This document shows positions 18,866-27,839 of a DNA stretch of 64,000 nt, piece after piece. The notes below the pieces were generated by a model. It saw only the letters and a program-made list of their open reading frames with translations, was not told where the DNA came from and ran no database searches. The stretch lies in contig NZ_CP136865.1 in assembly GCF_045689245.1 (NCBI RefSeq), positions 1,302,001 through 1,366,000 on the forward strand, read 5' to 3'. The translations under genes and the position numbers were made by a program. Each line of letters starts with the position of its first letter. Positions within the stretch are counted from its first letter, which is position 1. The stretch is from Congregibacter brevis (GTDB lineage Bacteria > Pseudomonadota > Gammaproteobacteria > Pseudomonadales > Halieaceae).

Positions 18866-21800
18866 TCAATGAAAATCCCGCGACTTAAGCCCCAGATTCC
18901 CCAGCGCATCACTGTGATCAAACAATGCTCCCGCCACGATATGCGTGACGCCATCGCGTTTTTGTAGCGTGCCTTTAACAAGTAGCAAGCGACCTTTCAT
19001 GAGGGCTTCACGAAAGTTCTGCTGCACCTTGGGCCAGACCACGACGTTGTTATTGCCGGTTTCGTCTTCTAGGGTGAGAAATAGTACGCCGGAGGCAGTG
19101 CCCGGACGCTGACGACAGGTTACGAGTCCGGCGATGCGTACAAAGCGGCCGTCATCCATAGCTTGCAGGTCACGCTGATTCTTACATCGGTTAAACGGCG
19201 TCTGACTGCGAAGTAAAGCAAGAGGGTGTGCCCGAAGCGTGACTCCCGTGCTTCGATAATCAGCGATGACGGATTCAGCTACCGCTGGCTCTGGCAAACT
19301 GACTTCGTCGTTTAGGGTGGTGCCGGCTGAGTATTGCTCATGTTGTAAAAGCGGTCGCTCGGGCTCCAGTGCCATGACTTGCCAGCGAGCCTGGTGTCGG
19401 TGGCCGCTCAGACTGGCAAGCGCATCAGCATCCACCAGCGCCTCCATGTCTTTGCGATTCAATGCAGCCCGTTTACGTAAATCTGAAACCTGACGATAGG
19501 GCGCATCTCTGCGCGCCATGCTGATGCGTTTGGCGGCATCTTTAGACAATCCTTTAATCAGTCGAAGACCTAATCGTATGGGCGCATGCGTGGTTTGCTG
19601 GCCGTCATCCAATAGCTGATGGTCCCAGTCGCTGTGATTAACATCCGGGGGTAGTGCCACGACATCATGCCGGCGAGCATCCTGAATAAGTTGCGAGGGC
19701 GTGTAAAAACCCATGGGTTGACTGTTAAGCAGCCCCACATAAAAGGCGCTGGGATGGTGACATTTAAGCCAGGATGACACGTAGGCTAATAGAGCGAAGC
19801 TTGCGGAATGAGATTCTGGAAATCCATAGCCTCCAAAACCCTTAATCTGATCAAAAAGCCTGCGCGCGTAGTCTTCGCTGTAGCCTCGGCCTAGCATGCC
19901 ATCGGTGAGTTTTTTCTCGAAGGTGAGCAGTTTGCTGTTACGACCCCAGTTGGTGATGGCCCGGCGTAACTGATCCGCCTCACCTCCGGTAAAGCCTGCG
20001 GCTACCATCGCCAGACGAATGACTTGTTCTTGAAAAATGGGCACACCAAGAGTGCGCTCCAACACACTTTGTACGGCTTCATCGGGATAGCTGATGTCTT
20101 CCAGACCCTGTCGCCGACGTAGATAGGGGTGCACCATATCTCCCTGAATAGGACCCGGGCGCACAATGGCAATTTCGATAACAAGATCATAAAAGCACGC
20201 CGGCTTTAGGCGCGGCAGCATGCTCATCTGGGCTCGAGACTCGATCTGAAAAACACCAATGGAGTCTGCTTTTTGCAGCATTCGATAAGTTGCGATGTCT
20301 TCTGCTGGAATATCTTGCAGCGTACGGACTCGAGGATCATAGCGATTCACTAATGCCAGAGATTTGCGAATCGCCGAGAGCATGCCCAGCGCCAGAACAT
20401 CGACCTTGAGTAGTCCCAGGGCTTCGATGTCATCTTTATCCCACTGAATCACTGTGCGGTCCGCCATGCTCGCATTCTCTACGGGGACCAGCTGTGAGAT
20501 AGGCCCTCGAGATATCACAAAGCCACCCACATGCTGAGACAGATGTCTTGGGAAACCCAATATCTCTTGCACCAGTTGATAGAAGAGTTGGGCGGTATTG
20601 GGTTTGCCATCCTGGCTTTCGGTTTGTAGTCCATGCTCGCTAAAGCGTGCTTCGAGGTCGCGCTGCTTGTCCCACCAGGCGAGAGACTTAGCAAGATCGT
20701 TGACAAAAAGAGGGTCCAAACCCAGAGCTTTACCAACATCGCGCACGGCACTGCGAGCTCGGTAGGTGATAACCGTGGCGGCAAGTGCCGCTCGGCGTCG
20801 GCTGTACTTTTCGTAGATGTACTGGATGACTTCTTCGCGGCGCTCGTGTTCAAAGTCCACGTCGATATCCGGAGGTTCATCACGCTCCCGGGAGATAAAC
20901 CGTTCAAAGAGCAGAGAGATTTTTTGGGGGGAGACTTCTGTGATGAACAGGCAGTAGCACACTACGGAATTTGCAGCGGACCCGCGGCCCTGACAGAGGA
21001 TGCCGCGACCCCGTGCGAAACGAACAATGTCGTGTACCGTAAGAAAGTAGTACTCGTAATCAAGCTCAGCAATTAATGCGAGTTCTTTTTCGATGCGCTC
21101 GCGAATGACTGCGGGCGTCCCCCCGGGCCAGCGTTGGCTTGCGCCTTGCCAGGTAAGTTCTCTCAGATAGTCTCGCGCGTTATGTCCATGAGGCACGACT
21201 TCTTCGGGGTATTCGTAACGCAATTCATCGAGAGTGAACTGACAACGCCGGGCAATGTTCAGCGTTTCGTACAATAGTTCGCCAGGGTAGAAGCGTTGCA
21301 GCTGACGGATACTGCGTAAATGCTGTTGAGCGTTGGGCAGCCGACGACGACCTAGCGCAGCAACACTACAATTGTGATGCAAGGCGGTCATCACGTCATG
21401 CAGGGGTTTGCGGGTTGCGCAGTGCATACGCACATCACCGCAGGCCACGAGAGGTAGCTGTAGTTTGCCTGCGAGTGTCTGCAATGCCCGGTAGCGGCGC
21501 AGCTCATCGTTGCCAAGAAGATAATGTACGCCGATCCAAACTCTCTCTCGACAGAGTCTTGCGAGTTGTTTGCCATAGCCGCGATTAACTTCGCTGTCTT
21601 CCTTAGGGAGCCAGATGAGTAAGCAGCGCTTAAGATGAAAGATCACATCTCGGAGTGTGACTTCGTACTCGCCTTTGGGGCTGCGGCGCCTGCCAAGGCT
21701 GATGAGCCCCGAGAGTTCGCCATAGGCTGCACGCGTGGGAGCAAGGGCAATGATATGAACGCCTTCGGTTAGGTTGAATTCACTGCCGATAATCAGTGGT

Positions 21801-21976
21801 ATTCCGTACTCCTTAGCCGCTACGTGTGCTTTGACGACACCGGCTAGGGAGCATTCGTCTGTAATAGCGACCCCCGAATAACCATTTACCGCAGCTTGCG
21901 CGACAAGCTCTTCTGGACGGGAAGCGCCGCGCAGGAAGCTATAGCAGGAAAGGCAATGGAGTTCGCAGTAGGGCAT
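18866..21976 (-). CDS. dnaE2: Error-prone DNA polymerase DnaE2 (ImuC)
   Basis: A C-family polymerase alpha-subunit homologue of 1036 residues, the catalytic part of the ImuA-ImuB-DnaE2 translesion complex that causes SOS mutagenesis. An N-terminal PHP domain begins at the start (CELHCLSCYSFLRGAS). The palm aspartates are in PDIDVDFEHERR (about 366-377) and VDVLALGML (about 525). An OB fold lies near the end (FVRIAGLVTCRQRPGTASG), and the protein stops before the tau-binding region found in DnaE1. A perfect LexA box lies 49 bases upstream of the ATG. imuA and imuB are not adjacent but 12-15 kb away. Confidence 0.95.
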   Translation of the reverse strand: MPYCELHCLSCYSFLRGASRPEELVAQAAVNGYSGVAITDECSLAGVVKAHVAAKEYGIPLIIGSEFNLTEGVHIIALAPTRAAYGELSGLISLGRRRSPKGEYEVTLRDVIFHLKRCLLIWLPKEDSEVNRGYGKQLARLCRERVWIGVHYLLGNDELRRYRALQTLAGKLQLPLVACGDVRMHCATRKPLHDVMTALHHNCSVAALGRRRLPNAQQHLRSIRQLQRFYPGELLYETLNIARRCQFTLDELRYEYPEEVVPHGHNARDYLRELTWQGASQRWPGGTPAVIRERIEKELALIAELDYEYYFLTVHDIVRFARGRGILCQGRGSAANSVVCYCLFITEVSPQKISLLFERFISRERDEPPDIDVDFEHERREEVIQYIYEKYSRRRAALAATVITYRARSAVRDVGKALGLDPLFVNDLAKSLAWWDKQRDLEARFSEHGLQTESQDGKPNTAQLFYQLVQEILGFPRHLSQHVGGFVISRGPISQLVPVENASMADRTVIQWDKDDIEALGLLKVDVLALGMLSAIRKSLALVNRYDPRVRTLQDIPAEDIATYRMLQKADSIGVFQIESRAQMSMLPRLKPACFYDLVIEIAIVRPGPIQGDMVHPYLRRRQGLEDISYPDEAVQSVLERTLGVPIFQEQVIRLAMVAAGFTGGEADQLRRAITNWGRNSKLLTFEKKLTDGMLGRGYSEDYARRLFDQIKGFGGYGFPESHSASFALLAYVSSWLKCHHPSAFYVGLLNSQPMGFYTPSQLIQDARRHDVVALPPDVNHSDWDHQLLDDGQQTTHAPIRLGLRLIKGLSKDAAKRISMARRDAPYRQVSDLRKRAALNRKDMEALVDADALASLSGHRHQARWQVMALEPERPLLQHEQYSAGTTLNDEVSLPEPAVAESVIADYRSTGVTLRAHPLALLRSQTPFNRCKNQRDLQAMDDGRFVRIAGLVTCRQRPGTASGVLFLTLEDETGNNNVVVWPKVQQNFREALMKGRLLLVKGTLQKRDGVTHIVAGALFDHSDALGNLGLKSRDFH

Positions 21977-22024
21977 AAATACGGGAGGGTTGTGAGCCTA
22001 AAATTTTCAGGGCCAGCCACTATA

Positions 22025-22040
22025 CTGTATAAATATACAG
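22025..22040. promoter_or_regulatory. LexA (SOS) box, dnaE2/cupin intergenic
   Basis: CTGTATAAATATACAG is a perfect CTGT-N8-ACAG palindrome, extended to 20 bp by flanking TA on both sides. It sits 49 bases before dnaE2 and 99 bases before the divergent cupin gene. The AT-rich centre is like the strongest E. coli SOS boxes. Confidence 0.92.
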
Positions 22041-22138
22041 TATTCACGAAATTGCCAATCCACCGTGTATGCTAGTTTCCCGTTCACTTAGACAGATGAA
22101 TGGCATCGGTCGTTATAGTTTTAGATTTGGAGGTGCAT

Positions 22139-22549
22139 ATGAGTAGGATTACTTCTGTACAGAATTTGAAAAATACCTATGCCGTTATGCAGCCAGACAT
22201 GTCCCTTGCGCTTGAGGAGGTGTGTCCCGAGCTGTACCCGTCTTTGGACGAAAATTACAATGGGTTCAAAAATCACAGCTTGGTTGCTTGTCATGAATTT
22301 GATGCCGATTGGGGGTCTTGGGAGATGCATCCAGCCGGTGATGAACTCGTTGTGTTGATGTCTGGACGCGTCACAATGATTTTGCTCAACGGAGAAACGG
22401 AGACATCTCTTTCTTTGGAGGAGCCTGGGTCTTACGTCGTGGTCCCCAAGGGCTTGTGGCACACGGCGCTGATTGCTGAGCCGACCAAGATGCTATTTAT
22501 GACACCTGGAGAGGGTACTCTTCACGCGGAAGTCCCTCCTAAACCGTAG
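22139..22549 (+). CDS. Cupin domain protein
   Basis: A 136-residue single-domain cupin. The first metal motif is degenerate (WEMHPAGDELVVLMSGRV, with one His and an Asp-Glu pair) and the second is PGSYVVVPKGLWHTALI. Function cannot be assigned: small cupins may be isomerases, dioxygenases or ligand sensors. The ATG at 22139 is supported by GGAGG about 6 bases upstream; the frame is open from 22100. It begins a likely operon with the DUF1415 and HI0933-family genes, and it shares its upstream region, including the LexA box, with dnaE2. Confidence 0.8.
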   Translation: MSRITSVQNLKNTYAVMQPDMSLALEEVCPELYPSLDENYNGFKNHSLVACHEFDADWGSWEMHPAGDELVVLMSGRVTMILLNGETETSLSLEEPGSYVVVPKGLWHTALIAEPTKMLFMTPGEGTLHAEVPPKP

Positions 22550-22566
22550 AAGCTGGTGGAGACCAC

Positions 22567-23112
22567 ATTCTGAAAGATCATGCCTTAGCCGCATCGCGTC
22601 TTTGGATAGACCGGATTGTTGTGGCATTTAATCTATGCCCCTTCGCAAAGCGCGAGCTCGACAGGGGTAGCGTAGCGTTTACGTTGAGCGATGCTGACGA
22701 CGAAGAGGCGTTGCTCACTGATCTGGCACAAGAGCTGCAGCGGCTCGAGGATTGCCCGGAAGCTGAGACAGTGTTTATTGTTCATCCGAAGGTATTGAAC
22801 GATTTCTATGACTTCAACGATTTTCTGGGTCGCTGTGATGCATTGCTTAAACAGATGAAACTGGAAGGGATCTATCAGATAGCCAGTTTCCATCCCCATT
22901 ATCAATTTGCTGGGACCGAGCTTGATGATGCTGAGAACTACTCCAACCGTTCACCCTATCCGATGCTGCATTTGCTAAGAGAGGAGAGCGTGGAGCGTGC
23001 AATTGCCGGTCATCCAGATATCGCGAGTGTTCCTGCAGACAATATCCGCACACTCAATCGTCTTGGAAGAGAAAGACTCCAAAGCCTTTTGCAAAGCTGC
23101 GTAGATGAGTAA
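22567..23112 (+). CDS. DUF1415 family protein with a non-canonical start
   Basis: Conserved DUF1415 protein of unknown function. The hallmark FNLCPFAK near the N terminus and the conserved SFHPHYQFAG, NRSPYPMLHLLREES and LGRERL segments are present. The first ordinary start (GTG 22621) would remove the conserved preceding stretch LAASRLWIDRIV, which reads as good DUF1415 sequence. The frame is closed by a TAA at 22540, and no ATG, GTG or TTG lies between that stop and 22621. A GGTGGAG at 22555-22561 points to ATT 22567 or CTG 22570 as the start, giving about 181 residues, a usual family length. The end overlaps the next gene by 8 bp. Confidence 0.8.
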   Translation: MLKDHALAASRLWIDRIVVAFNLCPFAKRELDRGSVAFTLSDADDEEALLTDLAQELQRLEDCPEAETVFIVHPKVLNDFYDFNDFLGRCDALLKQMKLEGIYQIASFHPHYQFAGTELDDAENYSNRSPYPMLHLLREESVERAIAGHPDIASVPADNIRTLNRLGRERLQSLLQSCVDE

Positions 23113-24298
23113 AAGCGCTTCAAAATACGATGTTGTTGTTGTCGGTGGCGGCGCAAGTGGCCTCATGTGTGCGATTAGTGCGGGGTATCGTGGGCTGCGC
23201 GTTTTAGTGCTCGAGCAGGGCCCAAAAGTTGGCTTAAAGATTCTGGTGTCGGGCGGTGGTCGCTGCAATTTCACCAATCTGTTTGCTGACCCGCGCGAAC
23301 ACTATTTGTCTCAGAACCCCAATTTCTGCATCTCTGCCATGAAACGGTTTTCACCGTCTGACTTCATCCAGATGGTAGAGACCGCCGGCATCGACTATCA
23401 CGAGAAGAAGCTGGGGCAGCTGTTTTGCGACCACAGCGCCAAGGACATCGTGGCCATGCTTTTGGAGCAGTGCTCTTACGCGGGAGTTGAGATTCGCTTG
23501 CGCCAGGCTGTGACTTCCATAGATCCCGAGGGCGAGATCGGATTTGCTGTACGCACACAAGATTCTGAGTATCAGGGCCACAAGGTGGTCATCGCCTCCG
23601 GTGGCTTGTCTATGCCCAAAATCGCGAGTGATCTGGCCTTTCGTGCCGCTAAAAAGCTGGGCTTACAACTGAATGCAACACGAGCTGCTTTGGTGCCCTT
23701 GACCTGGAATTCCAGCGACAAAGCCGTCTACGAGTCACTCTCAGGCATATCCACAGAAGTTATTGCTAGCTGTCAGGGTCACAGTTTTCGGGAGAACCTG
23801 TTATTTACCCACCGAGGTCTGAGTGGTCCTGCGATCCTGCAAATATCGTCTTTTTGGCGAGAAGGGCTGGCAGTGGATATAAATCTGGTTCCCGATCGTG
23901 ATGCATCAGAGTGGCTGGCCGCAGCGAGAGAGGCTAATCCCCAGCAGCGGCTGCTCAGTGTGCTCAAAACGTTGCTTCCCAATCGTCTGGTAGATCTTAT
24001 GTCAGGCTCCTGGTTTGAAGATCAAAAAATCGGTAGCTTCTCGCCTCCCGAAATTGCTGATATCGGACATCGCTTAAATCACTGGTCCTTTATGCCGGGT
24101 GGGAGTGAAGGTTATAGAACCGCGGAGGTTACCCTTGGTGGCATTGATACGGATGAAGTCTCCTCCAAAACTTTTGAGCTAAACCGTGTCCCGGGCCTAT
24201 TCGCCATCGGAGAGGCTCTTGATGTTACGGGTTGGCTCGGTGGCTACAACTTTCAGTGGGCCTGGGCTTCGGGTTGGTGCTGCGGACAACATCTCTGA
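23105..24298 (+). CDS. HI0933/YhiN family FAD-dependent oxidoreductase
   Basis: A 397-residue flavoprotein of the HI0933/BaiN-like family. The FAD-binding fold is VVVGGGASGLMCAISAG at the N terminus, followed by the family hallmark KVGLKILVSGGGRCNFTN. The C terminus carries VTLGGIDTDEVSSKT and ALDVTGWLGGYNFQWAWASG. Distant relatives act on bile acids in gut bacteria, but the role in marine proteobacteria is unknown. It overlaps the DUF1415 gene by 8 bp and is the last gene of the cupin operon. It converges on the YpfJ gene. Confidence 0.92.
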   Translation: MSKSASKYDVVVVGGGASGLMCAISAGYRGLRVLVLEQGPKVGLKILVSGGGRCNFTNLFADPREHYLSQNPNFCISAMKRFSPSDFIQMVETAGIDYHEKKLGQLFCDHSAKDIVAMLLEQCSYAGVEIRLRQAVTSIDPEGEIGFAVRTQDSEYQGHKVVIASGGLSMPKIASDLAFRAAKKLGLQLNATRAALVPLTWNSSDKAVYESLSGISTEVIASCQGHSFRENLLFTHRGLSGPAILQISSFWREGLAVDINLVPDRDASEWLAAAREANPQQRLLSVLKTLLPNRLVDLMSGSWFEDQKIGSFSPPEIADIGHRLNHWSFMPGGSEGYRTAEVTLGGIDTDEVSSKTFELNRVPGLFAIGEALDVTGWLGGYNFQWAWASGWCCGQHL

Positions 24299-24332
24299 TT
24301 GTATTCTGAGGCTTAAAAAGGCCTGGTTTTGG

Positions 24333-25232
24333 TTACAGAGTGTTCGTCGCGAAGGTATTACAGCTATCGATGGAGCCCTGTTCTAGTCCGATGGTGAACC
24401 AGCGCAGACGTTGCTCTGCACTACCATGAGTGAAGGAATCTGGCGTGACTCTCCCTTGTGCTTGCCGCTGTAGGGTGTCATCCCCAATAGCGGTGGCTGC
24501 CGCCAATGCCTCTTCTACATCGCCGCTTTCCAGAATTTGCCGAGCTTGATCGGCTTTATTGGCCCATAGCCCTGCAAAGCAGTCTGCTTGCAGTTCCTGT
24601 CGCACACTCAGGCGATTTGCTTCTACTGGTGTCGCACGCTGTCGCGCTTCATGGTTACGAGCGCTGATGCCCAGCAACGTCTGCACGTGGTGTCCCACCT
24701 CATGCGCAAGCACATAGGCCTGCGCAAAGTCACCGGGCGCACCATAACGGCGACTCAGTTGTTCAAAGAACGATAGATCCAGATAGATCTTTTGGTCGCC
24801 AGGGCAATAGAACGGCCCCATAGCGCTTTGCCCCAGGCCGCAGGCAGAGCGCGTGGAGTCCCGGTACAGTACAAGTTTTGGTTCTTTGTAAGGGGTCTGG
24901 CCTCTAGAGAGTAAGGTGGCCCAGGTGTCTTCTGTATCGGCTAACACTGTTGCCATGAACTCTACTGTCTCGGCCTCTTCCGCCGATTGCTGCACCACAG
25001 TGCTCGAAGATTGCGGTGCCTGTCCGCCCGCAAGGCCCAGAAGAGTGGATAAGTCTGTCCCTGTGAAGAACATGAGTCCCGCGGCGATCACGAGCACCGC
25101 CCAGCCTCCGCGACTACGGGTCAGTTGAAGAATCAACGGCATCATGGACGATCGGGTTCCCCCCGATCTTACGACGCGACGCCCACGACGATCGTCAATA
25201 TTGTCGCTACGTCGATTGCCTTTCCAGCGCAT
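24333..25232 (-). CDS. Neutral zinc metallopeptidase, YpfJ family
   Basis: A 299-residue membrane-anchored metallopeptidase. The N-terminal cytoplasmic stretch is arginine-rich, one membrane helix spans about residues 43-58, and the zinc motif H177-E178-V-G-H181 lies in the catalytic domain. The conserved cysteine pair (C131, C143 in CGLGQSAMGPFYCPGD) is present. Substrates are unknown for the family. The N-terminal 30 residues (MRWKGNRRSDNIDDRR) are the usual YpfJ leader. It converges on the HI0933-family gene and diverges from the SMR exporter. Confidence 0.92.
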   Translation of the reverse strand: MRWKGNRRSDNIDDRRGRRVVRSGGTRSSMMPLILQLTRSRGGWAVLVIAAGLMFFTGTDLSTLLGLAGGQAPQSSSTVVQQSAEEAETVEFMATVLADTEDTWATLLSRGQTPYKEPKLVLYRDSTRSACGLGQSAMGPFYCPGDQKIYLDLSFFEQLSRRYGAPGDFAQAYVLAHEVGHHVQTLLGISARNHEARQRATPVEANRLSVRQELQADCFAGLWANKADQARQILESGDVEEALAAATAIGDDTLQRQAQGRVTPDSFTHGSAEQRLRWFTIGLEQGSIDSCNTFATNTL

Positions 25233-25394
25233 AGGCTGCTCCCGAGTTCTTGCCGCAAAAAAATGAATGCTGCACTCGATGCAGTTTCTCGCTTACGGTG
25301 CGGCATTGGATTGCTTGCAAACTCTATCAGATCATTCGGTCTCATTGATAAGCGGCGGCTATACTCATTCCCAACTTATATCTGGGGACATTTC

Positions 25395-25727
25395 ATGGCA
25401 TGGGTCTTGTTGGTCGCTGCGGGCTTTTTTGAAATAGTTTGGGCAATTGCCCTCAAATACTCTGATGGGTTTACCCGACTTTGGCCGTCTGTCATTTTTG
25501 GTGTCGCCGCTTGGATAAGTTTTGCCTTTCTTGCGCAGGCGGTGCGGGTGCTCCCCATGGGGACTGCCTATGCGGTGTGGACCGGTATTGGAGCGGTGGG
25601 ACTGGCCGTTGCCGGTATCATCTGGTTTGAGGAGTCCGCCTCTTTGCTACGCGTTGCTTGCATAACCCTAATTGTCGTTGGCATTGTCGGTTTGAAATTG
25701 AGTAGCGCCGACTCTTCTATCGTCTGA
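25395..25727 (+). CDS. gdx: SMR exporter, Gdx/SugE type (guanidinium)
   Basis: A 110-residue, four-helix small multidrug resistance protein. E13 in AGFFEIVWAIALKYS is the shared proton/substrate carboxylate. The sequence WAIALKYSDGFTRLWPS places it with SugE/Gdx, which exports guanidinium in exchange for protons, rather than with EmrE. The ATG at 25395 follows GGGGA by 7 bases; the longer open frame upstream has no membrane-protein character. I looked upstream for guanidine-I and guanidine-II riboswitch motifs and did not find a convincing one. Confidence 0.9.
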   Translation: MAWVLLVAAGFFEIVWAIALKYSDGFTRLWPSVIFGVAAWISFAFLAQAVRVLPMGTAYAVWTGIGAVGLAVAGIIWFEESASLLRVACITLIVVGIVGLKLSSADSSIV

Positions 25728-25757
25728 ACTGTTTGCGAACACCTTTAAGGAATGCCT

Positions 25758-26900
25758 ATGACACTGTCTCCACTAGCTTCAGACGCGCCCGTCATTGTCT
25801 ATATCGACTTTAAGAGCCCCTATGCCTACCTCGCGATAGAGCCGACACGGGAGCTTGAGAGACAGTTGGGTGTGCAGTTTGATTGGCGGCCCTTTGTGTT
25901 GGATATTCCGAGTTATCTGGGCAGTGCGCGCTTGGGCAAAGCGGGTGAGGTCGTCGAACAGCAACGCAGTGAAGAGCAATGGTCGGGGGTGAAGTATGCC
26001 TACTATGACTGTCGGCGCTATGCGAACTTATGGGGGTTGAAGATTCGCGGAACTGAAAAGATATGGGATACAAATTTGGTTTCAACAGCGATGCTCTGGA
26101 CCCGGCTGATATCCCACGCGGCGACACAACAGTTTATCGATAGTGTGTATCCGCGGTTTTGGGTTCGGGATCTGGATATCGAAAGTGAGGAGGTTGTTGC
26201 AGGCTTACTCTCGGCAGGTGGTCTTGATGGCCAAGCGTTTCTGGAGTGGGCGCATAACGGGGGCTCAGCAATTAACGCCGATTTTCAAAGTGCTGCCTTT
26301 GAAGCGGGAGTCTACGGTGTTCCAACCTTTGTAGTTGATGGTGAGCGCTACTTCGGGCGAGAGCATTTGCCTCGGGTGCGTTGGCACATTGAAGGTGGTC
26401 GGGGAGATGCTCCTGATATTGCGAACCCTTTGCCTGCTGAACTCTTGCCGCACGCAAGCTTGCCCGAACATGTGTATGTGGGCGTGGATAGTTCGCTAGA
26501 CAGTCTGCGCGCGATACCAGAGCTGGCTGCTCTGCTAAAGAATTACTCAGGAGCTGTCAGCTGGGTACGAGTTACCTCAAAAGAGCCGAGTGTTTCGAAG
26601 GCAGACGGCGATGACAATGCTGATGGCCTTACTTCTCGAAGTGCAATGCATCGGCAATTTCGCAAGGATAATGCGGCCGCTAGCCGCGAGCGCTACGGTG
26701 TTTTGGGCGTTGCAGAGGATTCCTACCCCGAAGCGATAGAAGCCTTGCTGAACTCCCTGAACATCAAGCTTTCTCCAGATGTACCCGAGAAACTGCTGCG
26801 CCCGGCAATGCCGGGTGTGAATGTGCTTCTGGATGATGAGATATTCATCGGACGGCAACACTTACCGCTCCTGGCAAAGAAACTTGGCTTAGGCGGTTAG
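25758..26900 (+). CDS. DsbA-family / HCCA isomerase-like protein, partly duplicated
   Basis: A 380-residue protein. The first 220 residues are a thioredoxin-fold DsbA/2-hydroxychromene-2-carboxylate isomerase domain: YIDFKSPYAYLA at the start and GVYGVPTFVVDGERYFGREH at the end. The CxxC is replaced by SPYA, as in isomerase and GST-kappa relatives. The C-terminal part ends in a second, diverged copy of the last strand-helix unit (MPGVNVLLDDEIFIGRQHL). No signal peptide. A role in disulfide chemistry is unlikely; isomerase or glutathione-linked activity is possible. The second ATG (25758) is preferred because AAGGA abuts the first (25752). Confidence 0.8.
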   Translation: MTLSPLASDAPVIVYIDFKSPYAYLAIEPTRELERQLGVQFDWRPFVLDIPSYLGSARLGKAGEVVEQQRSEEQWSGVKYAYYDCRRYANLWGLKIRGTEKIWDTNLVSTAMLWTRLISHAATQQFIDSVYPRFWVRDLDIESEEVVAGLLSAGGLDGQAFLEWAHNGGSAINADFQSAAFEAGVYGVPTFVVDGERYFGREHLPRVRWHIEGGRGDAPDIANPLPAELLPHASLPEHVYVGVDSSLDSLRAIPELAALLKNYSGAVSWVRVTSKEPSVSKADGDDNADGLTSRSAMHRQFRKDNAAASRERYGVLGVAEDSYPEAIEALLNSLNIKLSPDVPEKLLRPAMPGVNVLLDDEIFIGRQHLPLLAKKLGLGG

Positions 26901-26919
26901 CGAAAAGGCCTTTATCCGG

Positions 26920-26961
26920 GAGAACTTTAGCGAGAAGAACTTTAGCGAGAAGACCTTTAGT
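26920..26961. repeat. Short tandem repeat between convergent genes
   Basis: Three imperfect units built on GAGAAGAACTTTAGC (12, 15 and 15 bases) lie between the DsbA-like gene and the SDR gene. The third unit has ACC for AAC and ends in T. There is no hairpin with a T-run. Confidence 0.7.
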
Positions 26962-26970
26962 TAGAGCGTA

Positions 26971-27750
26971 TCACTGCGCGGTGTATCCGCCATCGATGAC
27001 CAGTTCTGATCCGGTCATGAAACTCGATTCATCAGAGGCTAGGAAAGCAACGGCATTTGCTATTTCGTCCGCTTGACCGAGGCGGCCAATGGGATGTGCG
27101 GCGATCAGTAACTGATGCATGTCTTCACCGTCTTCGCGATCTTCCAGGGTCTGCGTTACGAGCGGCGTCTCTACGAAGCCCGGGTGAACTGAGTTGACGC
27201 GTATATTCAACGGCGCCCATTCCAGCGCGGCAGACTTGGTGAGCAGTGTCACTGCACCTTTAGAGGCGCAGTAGGGAGCGGCCCCGGGCAAGCCAACCTT
27301 ACCTAGGATCGAGCTAATGTTGATGACTGATCCTCCGCCGCGTTTTTCGAGGGCTGGCCCAGCGTAGCGTAGCCCGAGAAAAACGCCATCCAGGTTTATT
27401 GACAGCACGCTATGCCATTTTTCCAGATCAAGGTTCATAAGATCGGTGTTGTCACTGGCGATGCCTGCGTTGTTCACCAGGATATCTAAACCACCAAAGC
27501 TCTCGACTGCGAGGCTTACTGCGCGATCCCAATCGTCTGGCTTGGTGACATCGTGGTGTACCGCTATAGCCTTCGCGCCGATCGCAGTGAGCTTTGTCGT
27601 GAGTGTTTCCGCGCCAGCTTGATCAATATCCGTGAGTATCAGCGCAGCGCCGTGCTCAGCCAGTTTTCGAGCAGAGGCTTCGCCTATGCCGGATGCTGCA
27701 CCTGTTACGAGGGCGACCTTTCCGGCCAGTGTTTGATCTGTCGTGGACAT
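26971..27750 (-). CDS. SDR family NAD(P)-dependent oxidoreductase
   Basis: A classical 259-residue short-chain dehydrogenase. The cofactor motif TGAASGIGEA lies near the N terminus, NNAGIA in the middle, catalytic Ser in INISSILG, and Y-C-A-S-K as the YxxxK pair. D in LILTDID at the end of beta-2 suggests NAD rather than NADP preference. The overall sequence is closest to 3-hydroxysteroid / glucose 1-dehydrogenase-like SDRs; the substrate cannot be deduced. It diverges from the lipase gene, with 89 bp between them. Confidence 0.92.
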   Translation of the reverse strand: MSTTDQTLAGKVALVTGAASGIGEASARKLAEHGAALILTDIDQAGAETLTTKLTAIGAKAIAVHHDVTKPDDWDRAVSLAVESFGGLDILVNNAGIASDNTDLMNLDLEKWHSVLSINLDGVFLGLRYAGPALEKRGGGSVINISSILGKVGLPGAAPYCASKGAVTLLTKSAALEWAPLNIRVNSVHPGFVETPLVTQTLEDREDGEDMHQLLIAAHPIGRLGQADEIANAVAFLASDESSFMTGSELVIDGGYTAQ

Positions 27751-27839
27751 TGAAAAAGCTCCTTATTGTAGTTAGTTACCATCGAATGCCAGCATAGCGG
27801 CATAATAGTGAAAGAGATATTCAGTTTATCGGGGTGCCT

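Noticed and set aside
25240..25394. Possible guanidine riboswitch before the Gdx/SugE gene
   Set aside because: No paired stems with ACGR loops (guanidine-II) or ykkC-like architecture could be found; a single ACGG without flanking complementarity is not evidence.
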